DNA of 64,000 bases from Candidatus Obscuribacterales bacterium (lineage in GTDB: Bacteria > Cyanobacteriota > Vampirovibrionia > Obscuribacterales > Obscuribacteraceae). The notes under the pieces were generated by a model that saw nothing but the letters and a program-made list of their open reading frames with translations, had not been told where the DNA came from and searched no databases. Both the position numbers and the translations under genes were made by a program. The stretch covers positions 310,001 to 374,000 of the forward strand of contig JAKFVQ010000007.1 in assembly GCA_021732085.1 (NCBI GenBank), given 5' to 3'. Of the stretch, positions 27,524-35,771 are shown piece after piece (position 1 is the first letter of the stretch; the number at the start of each line of letters is the position of its first letter).

Positions 27524-28909
27524 TTATCCTCGCAATACATCCTTGATTATCTCTGTTGAACGCTTAATCAAAAGTTCTTTGCCTCCGCGCTCAAGCACAG
27601 CACTGGCTCGCTCAACTATGTTCGGCATTTTGATCTTCTTGAATGTCGGTGCGTGGTATGGATCTGCACAGAACTGGCGAATCGGCCCCACAACTTCACT
27701 CCACCTGTAAGCTTCTCCAATCTTCATTGATGCGGAAGCCATTTCTTCAATTTCAGATCCGGCACCGCCAGCCTCGCTTGCACCGGCACTATTTTTACTT
27801 AGCATTAGCTTCTCAATAGCAGATGCCCAGGCAGCGACATCCTGGTAGGGGAGTGCATATCCAGCGCCTTCGCGTTCCACGCGTTCTGCCAGCTCGTCAC
27901 CGCAGGTGGTGAGTATCGGCAAGCCTGCCCAAAAATAATCGAGAATCCTTGTTCTGAATGAAAAGCGTGTTTCTGGTAAATCGAAGTGCGCCGAGACAGC
28001 AACGTCTGCGTCGAGCAAGCAATTTACGCGATCCTCGTAAGCCGTCCATGAATCGGAAAAGAACACGTTCTTGTTGAGCACGTTCAAGCGCTCAGCAAGC
28101 TCCTTTGCTTTGACAGACATTTGCATTAAACCGACTTGAGGATTAGGCGATTGATAACCCATGAAGTAGAGTTTGACGCTGGCGTGGCGCTGCGACACCT
28201 GGGCAACAGCTTCAATGATGGTGAGGGGATCAAACCACTCCCAAATACCGCCTCCCCACAGCAGGACAAAATCATCGCTGCCAATTCCATCGACTTTGTT
28301 GCGCATCCCAAACCCAGTCCGCTCTGGCGCACGATCGGGCAAACCGAACGGCACCACATCTATGAGCTTGCGAAAAGAACGATCAAAACCATACATCTCC
28401 GGTGTCAACCTGCCGATAGCGCAGTATCTGCCGAGCCAGTAATCAAGCTGTCTTTCGGATGCACAAACTGAAAAATCGGCATTGATCATATGCTTCTTTA
28501 GTACTTGATGCATCAACCTGTAACTTGACGAAGCACTCACGCTATCCACCTCGAACTGTGCGAGCACCGAAAGCAAGAAGGGATCGTACAAATCGACAAC
28601 AAGATATTTACCGAGATCGACAAGCGCCGGATATGGCTTTAAGACATTACCCTGAATGAAAATTATGTCTTGATTTTGTGCGAGCCGATAAAGGTCGGAC
28701 TTGCTTCCCTGGCAGTGAAGTCGAAAATTAGCGTGATCAAAAATTTCCTTGGCGCTTTTATAATCGCTGGCACAAGGTGAAAAGACCGTGACTTCATGAT
28801 CGCTAGCAAGTTGCTTGCCAATCTCGACGGCCCGAATGGCAGGACCGGCCATCTTTCTGGAGATGGGCTCAAGGGTTATGATCAAAACGCGGCGAGTAAA
28901 CGCAGACAA
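27524..28909 (-). CDS. GT4-like glycosyltransferase
   Basis: A GT-B fold glycosyltransferase. The part from residue 1 of my chosen start onward opens with FTRRVLIITLEPISRKMAGP, as is usual for this family; nucleotide-binding blocks are DDFVLLWGGGIWEWFDPLTI and the C-terminal RTRILDYFWAGLPILTTCGD. The frame is open to ATG 29050, which adds 47 Ser/Arg-rich residues with no family match; TTG 28909 has GGAG about ten bases upstream and leaves room for promoters before the divergent GT2 gene. With this start the length is 461 residues. It probably contributes to surface polysaccharide; sugar and acceptor unknown. Confidence 0.82.
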   Translation of the reverse strand: MSAFTRRVLIITLEPISRKMAGPAIRAVEIGKQLASDHEVTVFSPCASDYKSAKEIFDHANFRLHCQGSKSDLYRLAQNQDIIFIQGNVLKPYPALVDLGKYLVVDLYDPFLLSVLAQFEVDSVSASSSYRLMHQVLKKHMINADFSVCASERQLDYWLGRYCAIGRLTPEMYGFDRSFRKLIDVVPFGLPDRAPERTGFGMRNKVDGIGSDDFVLLWGGGIWEWFDPLTIIEAVAQVSQRHASVKLYFMGYQSPNPQVGLMQMSVKAKELAERLNVLNKNVFFSDSWTAYEDRVNCLLDADVAVSAHFDLPETRFSFRTRILDYFWAGLPILTTCGDELAERVEREGAGYALPYQDVAAWASAIEKLMLSKNSAGASEAGGAGSEIEEMASASMKIGEAYRWSEVVGPIRQFCADPYHAPTFKKIKMPNIVERASAVLERGGKELLIKRSTEIIKDVLRG

Positions 28910-29107
28910 GCTTAGTATTCTCCAAGCTCCGCTTGTCGGAGCACATTTGAGAAGAATATCATGCGCCAAGCGCCGGGACGCCACGGCCGACCGTTTCGTG
29001 GAGCTTTGCGAAGTGAAGAAATCTTGAACTTGAAGAGATCCTACTGACATATCAGGAAGAGCGCCCGCCTATCTGCTATGCTCATCTGGTCATTGTGGAA
29101 AGATTCA

Positions 29108-30181
29108 ATGCAGTTAACAAATATGCCTTCGACAAACAGCAGTGCTGCAAATGCAGAGTCCGGCTCCGGCATCGTGAAGGGATTGGTAAGCGTGGTCATT
29201 CCGAACTGGAATGGCAAGAAATTTTTGAAAGGCTGCCTTGATTCATTGCTTGAATGCAGCTACGGACAGATCGAAATTGTAATGGTTGATAACGGTTCAA
29301 AAGATGGCTCAGTAGAGTTCCTCGAAGAGAACTATCCAGAAGTAAAACTGATCAAGTTCGAACAAAATACGGGTTTTAGTGTTGCAGTTAACGCAGGCAT
29401 AAATCACTCCACCGGTGAGTTTGTTGCGCTGCTGAACAACGACACAACAGTCGATCCTCTCTGGATTACCAACATGGTTGGCGCCATGAGAGAGCATCCG
29501 GAAATTGGCAGCACAGGCTGCAAAATGCTCGCATATGACGATCACAAACTGCTTGACGGCGCCGGTGACGGCTACAGGAGAGGTGGCCTGCCCGGGCGAA
29601 TTGGGCATCGCGAAATCGACCTCGGTCAATTCGATCAAGAACGCTATATATTGGGACCGTGCGGAGGAGCAGCTCTTTATCGAAGAAGCATGCTTGATGA
29701 TATCGGCTTGTTCGATTCCGATTATTTTGCCTATCTCGAAGACGTGGACATTGGACTGCGCGCTCAAAGCGCTGGTTACAAGTGCCTGTATGTTCCCAGT
29801 GCTGTCATGTACCACTTGGGCTGCGGCACCACTGGCAGTGGCTACCATCCGCTGGTTGTTCGCCTGTCTTCTCAGAACAACTGGAACACCATTGTCAAAA
29901 ACATCCCATTTCCACTTCTTCTCAAGTTTATGCCTCAGATTATTTATTGGCAGGCATTCTACTTTGCCGTCGTAATAGTGCGTGGTGGGCAAGTTCTTCC
30001 TTGGCTGGAAGGAACGGCAAGAGCGCTACTTCTTCTTCCCAAGATGTTGAAGAAACGCGCTGCAATTAACAAACGGCGAGCCGTACCACTTTCCTACTTA
30101 GAGGAAGTGATTGTTCGCTCAGAGCAAGAGCTTGCCGAGTCGCGCGCTCGATTGGTTGCGCAAAGCCAAGCCAAGCAATAA
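29108..30181 (+). CDS. GT2-family glycosyltransferase (rhamnosyltransferase-like)
   Basis: A 357-residue GT-A enzyme. It has SVVIPNWNGKKFLKGCLDSL at the start of the domain, VMVDNGSKDGSVEFLEENYP, the metal-binding LLNNDTTVD, and the acceptor-site block YFAYLEDVDIGLRAQSAGYK, all typical of the RfbF/WcaA-like subfamily. The C-terminus has an amphipathic membrane-associated stretch (PLLLKFMPQIIYWQAFYFAV). ATG 29108 with GGAAAG six bases upstream is preferred over ATG 29078. Together with the divergent GT4 it suggests a small polysaccharide-assembly locus. Stop is five bases from the end of the converging Fur-family gene. Confidence 0.9.
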   Translation: MQLTNMPSTNSSAANAESGSGIVKGLVSVVIPNWNGKKFLKGCLDSLLECSYGQIEIVMVDNGSKDGSVEFLEENYPEVKLIKFEQNTGFSVAVNAGINHSTGEFVALLNNDTTVDPLWITNMVGAMREHPEIGSTGCKMLAYDDHKLLDGAGDGYRRGGLPGRIGHREIDLGQFDQERYILGPCGGAALYRRSMLDDIGLFDSDYFAYLEDVDIGLRAQSAGYKCLYVPSAVMYHLGCGTTGSGYHPLVVRLSSQNNWNTIVKNIPFPLLLKFMPQIIYWQAFYFAVVIVRGGQVLPWLEGTARALLLLPKMLKKRAAINKRRAVPLSYLEEVIVRSEQELAESRARLVAQSQAKQ

Positions 30182-30186
30182 GCCAA

Positions 30187-30846
30187 CTAAACCGGTTTGC
30201 TTTCTAAATTTTCCAGACAACGCTCCAGCTCCTCGCAAGACTCTTGTAAGGTCGGAAGCAAGTTTTCTAATAGTTCTTTAGCACGGGCAAACTTGCGAGA
30301 GCTTAGTTGCTCAAGTGCAATCTCCAGATCGGCTGTGGCGGATTCGCAGGCGCCGATCAGTTGTTCGACCGAAGCCGTCGCCATTTCGATTTTGTGTTCG
30401 TCACCTTGAGTCTTGCAATTTTGGCAAAGCCCGAGAATATCAAAGCGGCTGTGCTTGTACTCATAACCTTTGCGATCGGCCACGGATTTTCCGAAGCCCC
30501 GAATCAAATCGTCCTCGAACTCAATCGTCAATCCGCACTTAACGCATATAAGATGATCGTGATCGTGTCCGGGCTCAGCAGCCTCGTAGCGTCGTCCGTG
30601 CTCACCAGCTAAGGCTTGAACCTGTCCCTGCATCGAAAGAGTATTCAAAGTTCGATAGACAGTTGAGAGACTTACCTTTAGTCCGTTGTCTCGGGCCTGC
30701 TTGTAGACTTCCGGGGCAGTCAAGTGCAGCCCTCTGGGCAATCCTTTTATAAAGGACTCGAGATTATCTTGCGCCGCCCCTTGTCGACTCCTTGCGCCAA
30801 GTTGTATCTCATCCATTCCTTCGTCCATGAGCCCTAATCCATCCAT
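30187..30846 (-). CDS. Fur-family transcriptional regulator with C-terminal helical extension
   Basis: A 219-residue metalloregulator. The N-terminal winged helix is recognised by LHLTAPEVYKQARDNG and SLSTVYRTLNTL. The dimerisation part has HDHDHLICVKCG (His94, His96, His98, Cys101, Cys104) and CQNC (Cys141, Cys144), forming the structural zinc and the regulatory metal site. Fur proteins normally end around residue 145-155; here about 70 extra residues form an acidic, Leu-rich helical tail (LEIALEQLSSRKFARAKELL) that looks like a coiled coil. Which metal or oxidant it senses (Fe, Zn, Mn, peroxide) cannot be told from sequence. Inverted repeats in its own upstream region suggest autoregulation. 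Confidence 0.92.
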   Translation of the reverse strand: MDGLGLMDEGMDEIQLGARSRQGAAQDNLESFIKGLPRGLHLTAPEVYKQARDNGLKVSLSTVYRTLNTLSMQGQVQALAGEHGRRYEAAEPGHDHDHLICVKCGLTIEFEDDLIRGFGKSVADRKGYEYKHSRFDILGLCQNCKTQGDEHKIEMATASVEQLIGACESATADLEIALEQLSSRKFARAKELLENLLPTLQESCEELERCLENLESKPV

Positions 30847-30881
30847 ATATCTCGAGCTTGATCGATTGTTTCATTGCCTCA

Positions 30882-30917
30882 TTCTCAATTCAGAACCTAT
30901 TGAATGCTTATTGAGAA
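30882..30917. promoter_or_regulatory. Candidate operator: inverted repeat upstream of the Fur-family gene
   Basis: TTCTCAAT (30882-30889) and ATTGAGAA (30910-30917) are a perfect 8-base inverted repeat with a 20-base spacer, and a second nested pair ATTCA/TGAAT lies inside. It is about 36-71 bases upstream of the Fur-family start codon, a suitable place for autoregulation. The words CTCAATT and TTGAATGC recur together at 31183-31195. Confidence 0.45.
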
Positions 30918-31124
30918 CATGTCTAAAAATCTTTCGTCCATATTATTGCAGATTTCACAAGCGAAGAGAACGGAAAGCGAGCGCCCAATAGTCGGCAGAC
31001 CTAACAGTGGACTGGTTTTTACTCACAAAAAGCATGCTTGTTAGCGACCCGGTAACAGATGTTCAAAATGAGCCGCGCTTAATTGACTCTCTCGTCGTCT
31101 CAAGCTATCTTATTGCAATCTTGT

Positions 31125-31139
31125 TGAGAATCATTCGCA
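31125..31139. promoter_or_regulatory. Fur-box-like 7-1-7 palindrome
   Basis: TGAGAAT-C-ATTCGCA matches the 7-1-7 inverted-repeat design of Fur-family boxes, with six of seven positions symmetric. It lies about 280 bases upstream of the Fur-family gene and about 65 bases before the hairpin cluster that begins at 31205, so it could control either a divergent RNA or the downstream gene. Confidence 0.4.
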
Positions 31140-31204
31140 CAAGAAAAGCTAGTGAATGACTATCCTTTTCGTCAGTGGTTCTCTCAATTGAATGCGACAA
31201 GTAC

Positions 31205-31347
31205 AGGCAAACACGACTCGCATCGTAAAAATTGCCTCTCGGGGCAAAGGGGTCGCAAGACCCCGAATCTTAATCAATAGAAGTCAACCTTCAAAAGTTG
31301 ATTTCTAAACGCTAAAGGGACTGAGGCTATCCAGTCCCTTTAGCGTT
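31205..31347 (+). ncRNA. Candidate structured RNA: cluster of consecutive hairpins
   Basis: About 140 bases hold five local stems: AGGCAA with TTGCCT (31205-31210 and 31232-31237) enclosing ACGA with TCGT; GGGGTC with GACCCC around a GCAA tetraloop (31249-31264); AAGTCAAC with GTTGATTT (31281-31304); and a perfect 16-bp stem at 31308-31323 and 31332-31347. TTGCC at 31232-31236 can alternatively pair with GGCAA at 31243-31247, so two folds exclude each other, as in switches or attenuators. The strand is assumed. No T run follows the last stem. I tried tmRNA, SRP, RNase P, 6S and common riboswitch motifs and found no convincing match. Confidence 0.45.
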
Positions 31348-31763
31348 GGTAGTGTAATTGAGCTAATTCGAGCCGCACTGCATTTGGTGAGTGGATGGTG
31401 ATACCGAATTTAGTATCATCACGGGAAGGAAAATTCGCATTTCCCTGACAAGGCAAGCGCAGATATGGGCTGCAAAGTTCCAGAAATCACTTAGCCCTGA
31501 ATGTACACTAGGCAATGAAATCTTCGGGAATCCGTTTGTCCTTTTGCATCAAGCCTTCGCTTTTGATACTCTTAGTTGTGCCTCTTCACCATGCTGCTTG
31601 GAAAGAGGCATTATTCGCTGACTATCAGTGATCAAGCTGGTTATTGTTAAAACAGTAAAGATTTCCAGTTTTTACTAGATTAAATTTCGGAACGAGTTAA
31701 TTTGGCAGCAAGCAAAGGCATAATCATATGTGGGGTGGACGCTGGAAACCATTGGCGGTGTAA

Positions 31764-33191
31764 GTGGCTAATAACGCAGATTTTGCCGGACCAGGGGGAG
31801 CGGTTGCGGAAGACGACAAGAATATGTCCTATCAGAACAAAGAACAGGTAGGCAGCCTAGAACAAGAGCTGGAAAGAACCGAACAGGATTTCCGCAAGGC
31901 AGCCGAATCGAACAATATGCAGCTCGTTATGCAGACACACAATCGCTTGTGTCAGCTCGTCGCGGCTTTGAGCGCGGCATGGTCGGGGACAGGCAATCCC
32001 ACAGTTTTTTCGCGATTCCACGTAGCCACTGAGCATTCTACAGGGCAGCAGAGTGCAGCAAGCACCACCCAAATGCCTGCAAGCCCACCGACTGGCGCAG
32101 ACGAGCTTGACATTGCAGCATTGGAAAAACAAGTCGCTGAACTAGCCTCAAAAATGCAAAAGTGTTTGGAAGCTGGCGATATGGATGGCATGTTGCAAGC
32201 AAATGAAAAGATGGGTGAGCTCAGCGAATTGATGGCGAAGGCGGAAGCTCGCCAGAAAGCGGCGAAACAGCAAGAAGCCAAGCCAACAGATGCGCAAGTG
32301 GCAAAAGGCGTATCATCCGGCTCTTGGGCCGCCGGCGATACAATGGCTCTTGCAAAGCAGCGCGCCGAAGAGCGCAAGAAACAGCAACGTCTTGCGGATT
32401 CATCCTTTGACCTTACCGTCGGAGAAGTAACTACTGACTTGCCGGCAGGTGCAGCGCCAGCTGCTGCAGCGCCAGCAGGTGCTGCATCTAGTGCGGATCA
32501 GTCCGGTGCCGCTTTCCTCAACGATCGCATGAAAGCGAAGATGAAGGAGACGGGCGACCAAAAACTTACAAAGAAATCGATGACTCAGGATCAGCTGCGC
32601 GAGAAGCTGGAACAATACAGCTTTTACGAGATCCTCTCCATCCCCTCAACAGCCTCATTTGAGGAATTACATCGCAGCTTCTTGCGAAAAATCAAAAAGC
32701 TAAATGCCAAGCTCTACAGCAAAGAGCTGGAAGACTGGCAATTTCAGGAGTTTGTGGCATCACTGTGTCTTGCGCATGATGTGCTGAAATTTCCTAACGC
32801 CCGCCTGCAATATGATCTTGTTCTCTTTGGACCAGGCGATGGCATGTCGCCAGAAACCACAGCAAAACAAAAGCTTATTCCTCTGCGAGAAATGGTGAAA
32901 TTTTCCACGCTGGTAAATGCAAAGGATTTAGCAGATGCCGTTGAGGAAACAAAAGGAACCGGAGATGAACGCGATTTGGGACGCGTGCTGGTCTCCAAAG
33001 CATTCCTCTCATCGGAGGAATTTGATTCCATTCTCTTTGCCCAAAAGCTTGTCTCTAAAGGGAAATTGACGGTTGCTCAATTCGAGCTTGCCATGCAAGA
33101 AATGCGCGAAAGCAATATTCCATTGCTCGATACTTTAATAGCATCGGAATGGATTCAGCCTCACGAAGTTTTCAGCGGCGAGCTAAATTAG
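31764..33191 (+). CDS. J-like protein without HPD, with coiled coil and GspE-N-like tail
   Basis: A 475-residue protein from GTG 31764 (GGCGGTG just upstream; ATG 31824 is an alternative). Residues about 1-220 are polar and helical with likely coiled coils (SLEQELERTEQDFRKAAESN; ELASKMQKCLEAGDMDGMLQ). An Ala/Pro linker follows. Residues about 283-352 (FYEILSIPSTASFEELHRSF) have the shape of a J domain, but the HPD triad needed to stimulate DnaK is absent. The C-terminal 110 residues carry two units like the GspE/PilB N-terminal domain (LGRVLVSKAFLSSEEFDSIL). No membrane segment. It is a plausible adaptor in a pilus/secretion or signalling complex; function is unknown. Confidence 0.8.
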   Translation: MANNADFAGPGGAVAEDDKNMSYQNKEQVGSLEQELERTEQDFRKAAESNNMQLVMQTHNRLCQLVAALSAAWSGTGNPTVFSRFHVATEHSTGQQSAASTTQMPASPPTGADELDIAALEKQVAELASKMQKCLEAGDMDGMLQANEKMGELSELMAKAEARQKAAKQQEAKPTDAQVAKGVSSGSWAAGDTMALAKQRAEERKKQQRLADSSFDLTVGEVTTDLPAGAAPAAAAPAGAASSADQSGAAFLNDRMKAKMKETGDQKLTKKSMTQDQLREKLEQYSFYEILSIPSTASFEELHRSFLRKIKKLNAKLYSKELEDWQFQEFVASLCLAHDVLKFPNARLQYDLVLFGPGDGMSPETTAKQKLIPLREMVKFSTLVNAKDLADAVEETKGTGDERDLGRVLVSKAFLSSEEFDSILFAQKLVSKGKLTVAQFELAMQEMRESNIPLLDTLIASEWIQPHEVFSGELN

Positions 33192-33333
33192 CCTTTCGAT
33201 TGCAATTAGCAAAACTGTTGACGCCGAAGAATTCGCGGCAACGATTTGCGCCGAATAGATTGCAGCGATCTAGCTCCAGTCAGAGTGGAGAACACAGCCC
33301 GGATCTCGCAAAGAAGAGTGTAAGACTTTGCCG

Positions 33334-34374
33334 CTATTTGCGAGGAACGACACCTAAACCAGGCCGATCAGTCAAAGTCATGTAGCCATCTTTATATACA
33401 GCGCCATCGAAAGGATCCTCTGCCAGAAGCATAGCTCCATCGAGATCAAGATAATCGACAAGCGGTGCGATGTGGGCAGCGGCACTAATGCCTATTGAGG
33501 ATTCGATCATGCAACCGATCATTATTTTGAGATTGTGCGCGCGAGCACAATGAATCAACTTCAAAGCCTCTGACAATCCACCAGTCTTAGCTAGCTTCAC
33601 AACAACACCGTCGACAACGTTGGCTAACCTTGCAACGTCAGTCGCCCGGCAACAGCTCTCATCGGCAAAGATTGGCAACGGGCAGTTTTCGCGAACAAAG
33701 CGCCATTCGTCCAGGTGTGCATGCTTTTGAATCGGTTGTTCGATAAACTGAACATTGTGTTCAGCAAGAAACTTAGACATTTCCACGGCTTGCTTAGGGC
33801 TCCAGGCGCCATTTGCGTCAACCCGCAACGGAGTATCCGGCGCAAACTTGCGAACGGTTTCGATGATTTGTCTATCGTAATTAGTGCCTTGTTTTACCTT
33901 TAGAACCTTGAAACCATCCTCGATAGCTTCCTTTGTCTTGCGCTCTAGCATTTCCAGGCTATCGATTCCGATTGTGAAATCAGTAATCGGAGCTTGCATT
34001 GCGCTAAGTCCAAAGAGTTGATAGAGCGGCTTACCGACTATCTTCCCGCAGATGTCTTGCAAAGCCAACTCGATGCCGGCTTTGGCTGAGTAATTGGCTG
34101 CAATAGCCTTGTCCATTCGTTTGCAAATTTCTTGAATGGCAAACGGATCATCACCAAGAATATCCTTCTTGCTCAAATCATCCAAAACCGCCATCACCGT
34201 AGCTGGTGACTCCATGTGATAGGACGCTGGCGAGCACTCGCCATAGCCCTCGACATCACCGTATTGCAACTTAACCAAGACATTGATGCTGTCAGACGAA
34301 CTACCGTAAGAAATGCCGAACGGATGCTTTGTACGCAGCTTTAAGATCTCGAATGAAAGCTTCAGTTTTGACAT
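33334..34374 (-). CDS. Dipeptide epimerase-like enolase-superfamily enzyme (possible N-acyl-glutamate racemase, DgcA-like)
   Basis: A 346-residue enzyme of the muconate-lactonising branch of the enolase superfamily, nearest to L-Ala-D/L-Glu epimerase. ATG 34374 has AAGG about eight bases upstream and matches the usual start before LSFEILKLRTKHPFGIS. Catalytic KVK (Lys159, Lys161), metal ligands Asp186 (VDANGAW), Glu212 (IEQP), Asp238 (ADES), and the second lysine Lys260 (VVKLAKTGG) are present, as is the specificity segment GCMIESSIG and LAEDPFDG. It follows a DUF1611 gene by 14 bases. That gene pairing is known from D-glutamate catabolism, where the partner enzyme acetylates D-Glu and this one racemises the N-acetyl product. 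Muropeptide recycling is the alternative. Confidence 0.9.
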   Translation of the reverse strand: MSKLKLSFEILKLRTKHPFGISYGSSSDSINVLVKLQYGDVEGYGECSPASYHMESPATVMAVLDDLSKKDILGDDPFAIQEICKRMDKAIAANYSAKAGIELALQDICGKIVGKPLYQLFGLSAMQAPITDFTIGIDSLEMLERKTKEAIEDGFKVLKVKQGTNYDRQIIETVRKFAPDTPLRVDANGAWSPKQAVEMSKFLAEHNVQFIEQPIQKHAHLDEWRFVRENCPLPIFADESCCRATDVARLANVVDGVVVKLAKTGGLSEALKLIHCARAHNLKIMIGCMIESSIGISAAAHIAPLVDYLDLDGAMLLAEDPFDGAVYKDGYMTLTDRPGLGVVPRK

Positions 34375-34388
34375 CGTTTCTACCTTGC

Positions 34389-35486
34389 TCACTTGGACGA
34401 CTCCTTCTTGAACTTTTCTATGGCATCAAATAACTTGTCGGCTCCCTGCCGAACAGGGTCGCAGGTTGGAAGCCCAACTTGCTTTTCCGTTTCCGCGATA
34501 ACTTTGGCAGCTTCTTCTTCACTCATACGAAATGTATTAAGCGCTATCGCCACAACCTTAGATGGGCGCATGTAGCTAGCGATTCTTTCATAGATAGAAA
34601 CGAGTTCAGGCAAGGGCAAGAGCTCTTGATCGATGCCGTCGGCTTTCAAATTTTTGCGGCTGGCATTATGACAAAGAACCATTGCTTGCGGGCAGCTTCC
34701 ATGAACCAGTGAAATAGTAACGCCCGAGAAACTGGGATGCACGATTGAGCCCTGTCCTTCAACCAAAACATATTCATTACCAGGAGCAAGTTGCATGATC
34801 ATCTCTTCGACGGCACCCGCCATGAAGTCTCCGATTACACGGTCAATTGCGATTCCGGCACCACAAATCATAATGCCGGTTTGTCCGGTCGCGACGAAGG
34901 CGGCTTTCTTGCCACGCTTGAGCGCAACCTTTTGGATTTCCAAAGATGTGGTCATCTTGCCGACCGAACAATCACTGCCCACCGTCAACACAATAAAGGA
35001 ATCAGTCTTCATTGCTGAGGCCGTTCCAACAGGAAGCTTTTCAGGAGATCGTCTCACGTCTATCAGCTTCCGCCCATGCTGCTTGGCAGCAGCAGCTACC
35101 ACGGGATCATCAGCCAAGAAATCGTGAAGTCCATTAATTATGTCCATGCCATTGGCAATTGCTTCAATGATGTCAGGCTTCCACTGCTCAGGAAGCTCGC
35201 CTCCTGACCAAGCGGTGCCAAGAAGCAAGGCTTCCGGTTTGTATTGCAAAGCCGCCTGAATGCTTTCTACGACTGGAGCATCAGATGCTATGCCAGTTAC
35301 TTGCCGTACAGTTTTTCCGGACTGACTCTTGTCAACGACGGCAACAACGGGGTTTTGCGCGTATCTCAGAACCCCTTCAGCCGTTTTGGAACTCTCTTTT
35401 CCTAGCGCATCGGGCGCATAAATAGCCAGTCGAGCGTTCATATCATAGTAAACACCAGTCTTCTCTTTTTCACTTGCAATCATCAT
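34389..35486 (-). CDS. DUF1611-family P-loop protein (DgcN-like)
   Basis: A 365-residue protein of the DUF1611 family. The C-terminal half has a P-loop VGSDCSVGKMTTSLEI (about 168-183 counted from the chosen start), then ATGQTGIMICG and VEGQGSIVHPSFSGVTISLV, all family signatures. The N-terminal half has the usual LLLGTAWSGGELP and DIINGLHDFL blocks. I choose ATG 35486 with GGTGA upstream over the TTG-started frame end at 35528. The family is linked to D-glutamate metabolism as a D-glutamate N-acetyltransferase (DgcN) in some marine bacteria, next to an enolase-superfamily racemase, as here. Assignment by family plus neighbour; the reaction in this organism is inferred. Confidence 0.88.
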   Translation of the reverse strand: MMIASEKEKTGVYYDMNARLAIYAPDALGKESSKTAEGVLRYAQNPVVAVVDKSQSGKTVRQVTGIASDAPVVESIQAALQYKPEALLLGTAWSGGELPEQWKPDIIEAIANGMDIINGLHDFLADDPVVAAAAKQHGRKLIDVRRSPEKLPVGTASAMKTDSFIVLTVGSDCSVGKMTTSLEIQKVALKRGKKAAFVATGQTGIMICGAGIAIDRVIGDFMAGAVEEMIMQLAPGNEYVLVEGQGSIVHPSFSGVTISLVHGSCPQAMVLCHNASRKNLKADGIDQELLPLPELVSIYERIASYMRPSKVVAIALNTFRMSEEEAAKVIAETEKQVGLPTCDPVRQGADKLFDAIEKFKKESSK

Positions 35487-35771
35487 AAATTCACCAGATG
35501 TAAATGCCTTCCGATTGCCAAGAGACAATCAGGCAGAAGTATGAATGCATTTAATATTACTTACTTTGTTGGAAAATGCCAAAGCTATTAAGACTTACCA
35601 GCAACAGCCCGTACAATAATATGCGATGGTGATCTGTAATTTGGCGAATTTCTGGGCGTTACGCAGACAGCTAGATGCAAAGCGCCCAATGGACGGGTAG
35701 ATCATAATTGCTTGGTCTTTCTAAAAAGGCTGAGAAGGCGCATAAAATGGAATACGGAGGCGGCTCACACA

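Larger units (their letters stand above)
30847..31763. other. Long non-coding region with regulatory and structured elements
   Basis: About 920 bases between the Fur-family gene and the J-like gene, the longest non-coding stretch of the window. It contains the inverted repeat at 30882-30917, a Fur-box-like palindrome at 31125-31139, the hairpin cluster at 31205-31347, and a smaller hairpin at about 31397-31420 (TGATAC with GTATCA). A frame of 76 codons at 31391-31621 has no ribosome-binding site or recognisable protein features and I do not call it. No tRNA-like fold found. Confidence 0.6.

Noticed and set aside
31205-31347. Hairpin cluster as tmRNA, SRP RNA, RNase P RNA, 6S RNA or a c-di-GMP (GEMM) riboswitch
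   Set aside because: The CGCAA and GGCAAA words first suggested GEMM, but the required motif order and the rest of each consensus are missing.
31391-31621. 76-codon frame next to the hairpin cluster
   Set aside because: No ribosome-binding site and no protein-like features; its start region overlaps a small hairpin.
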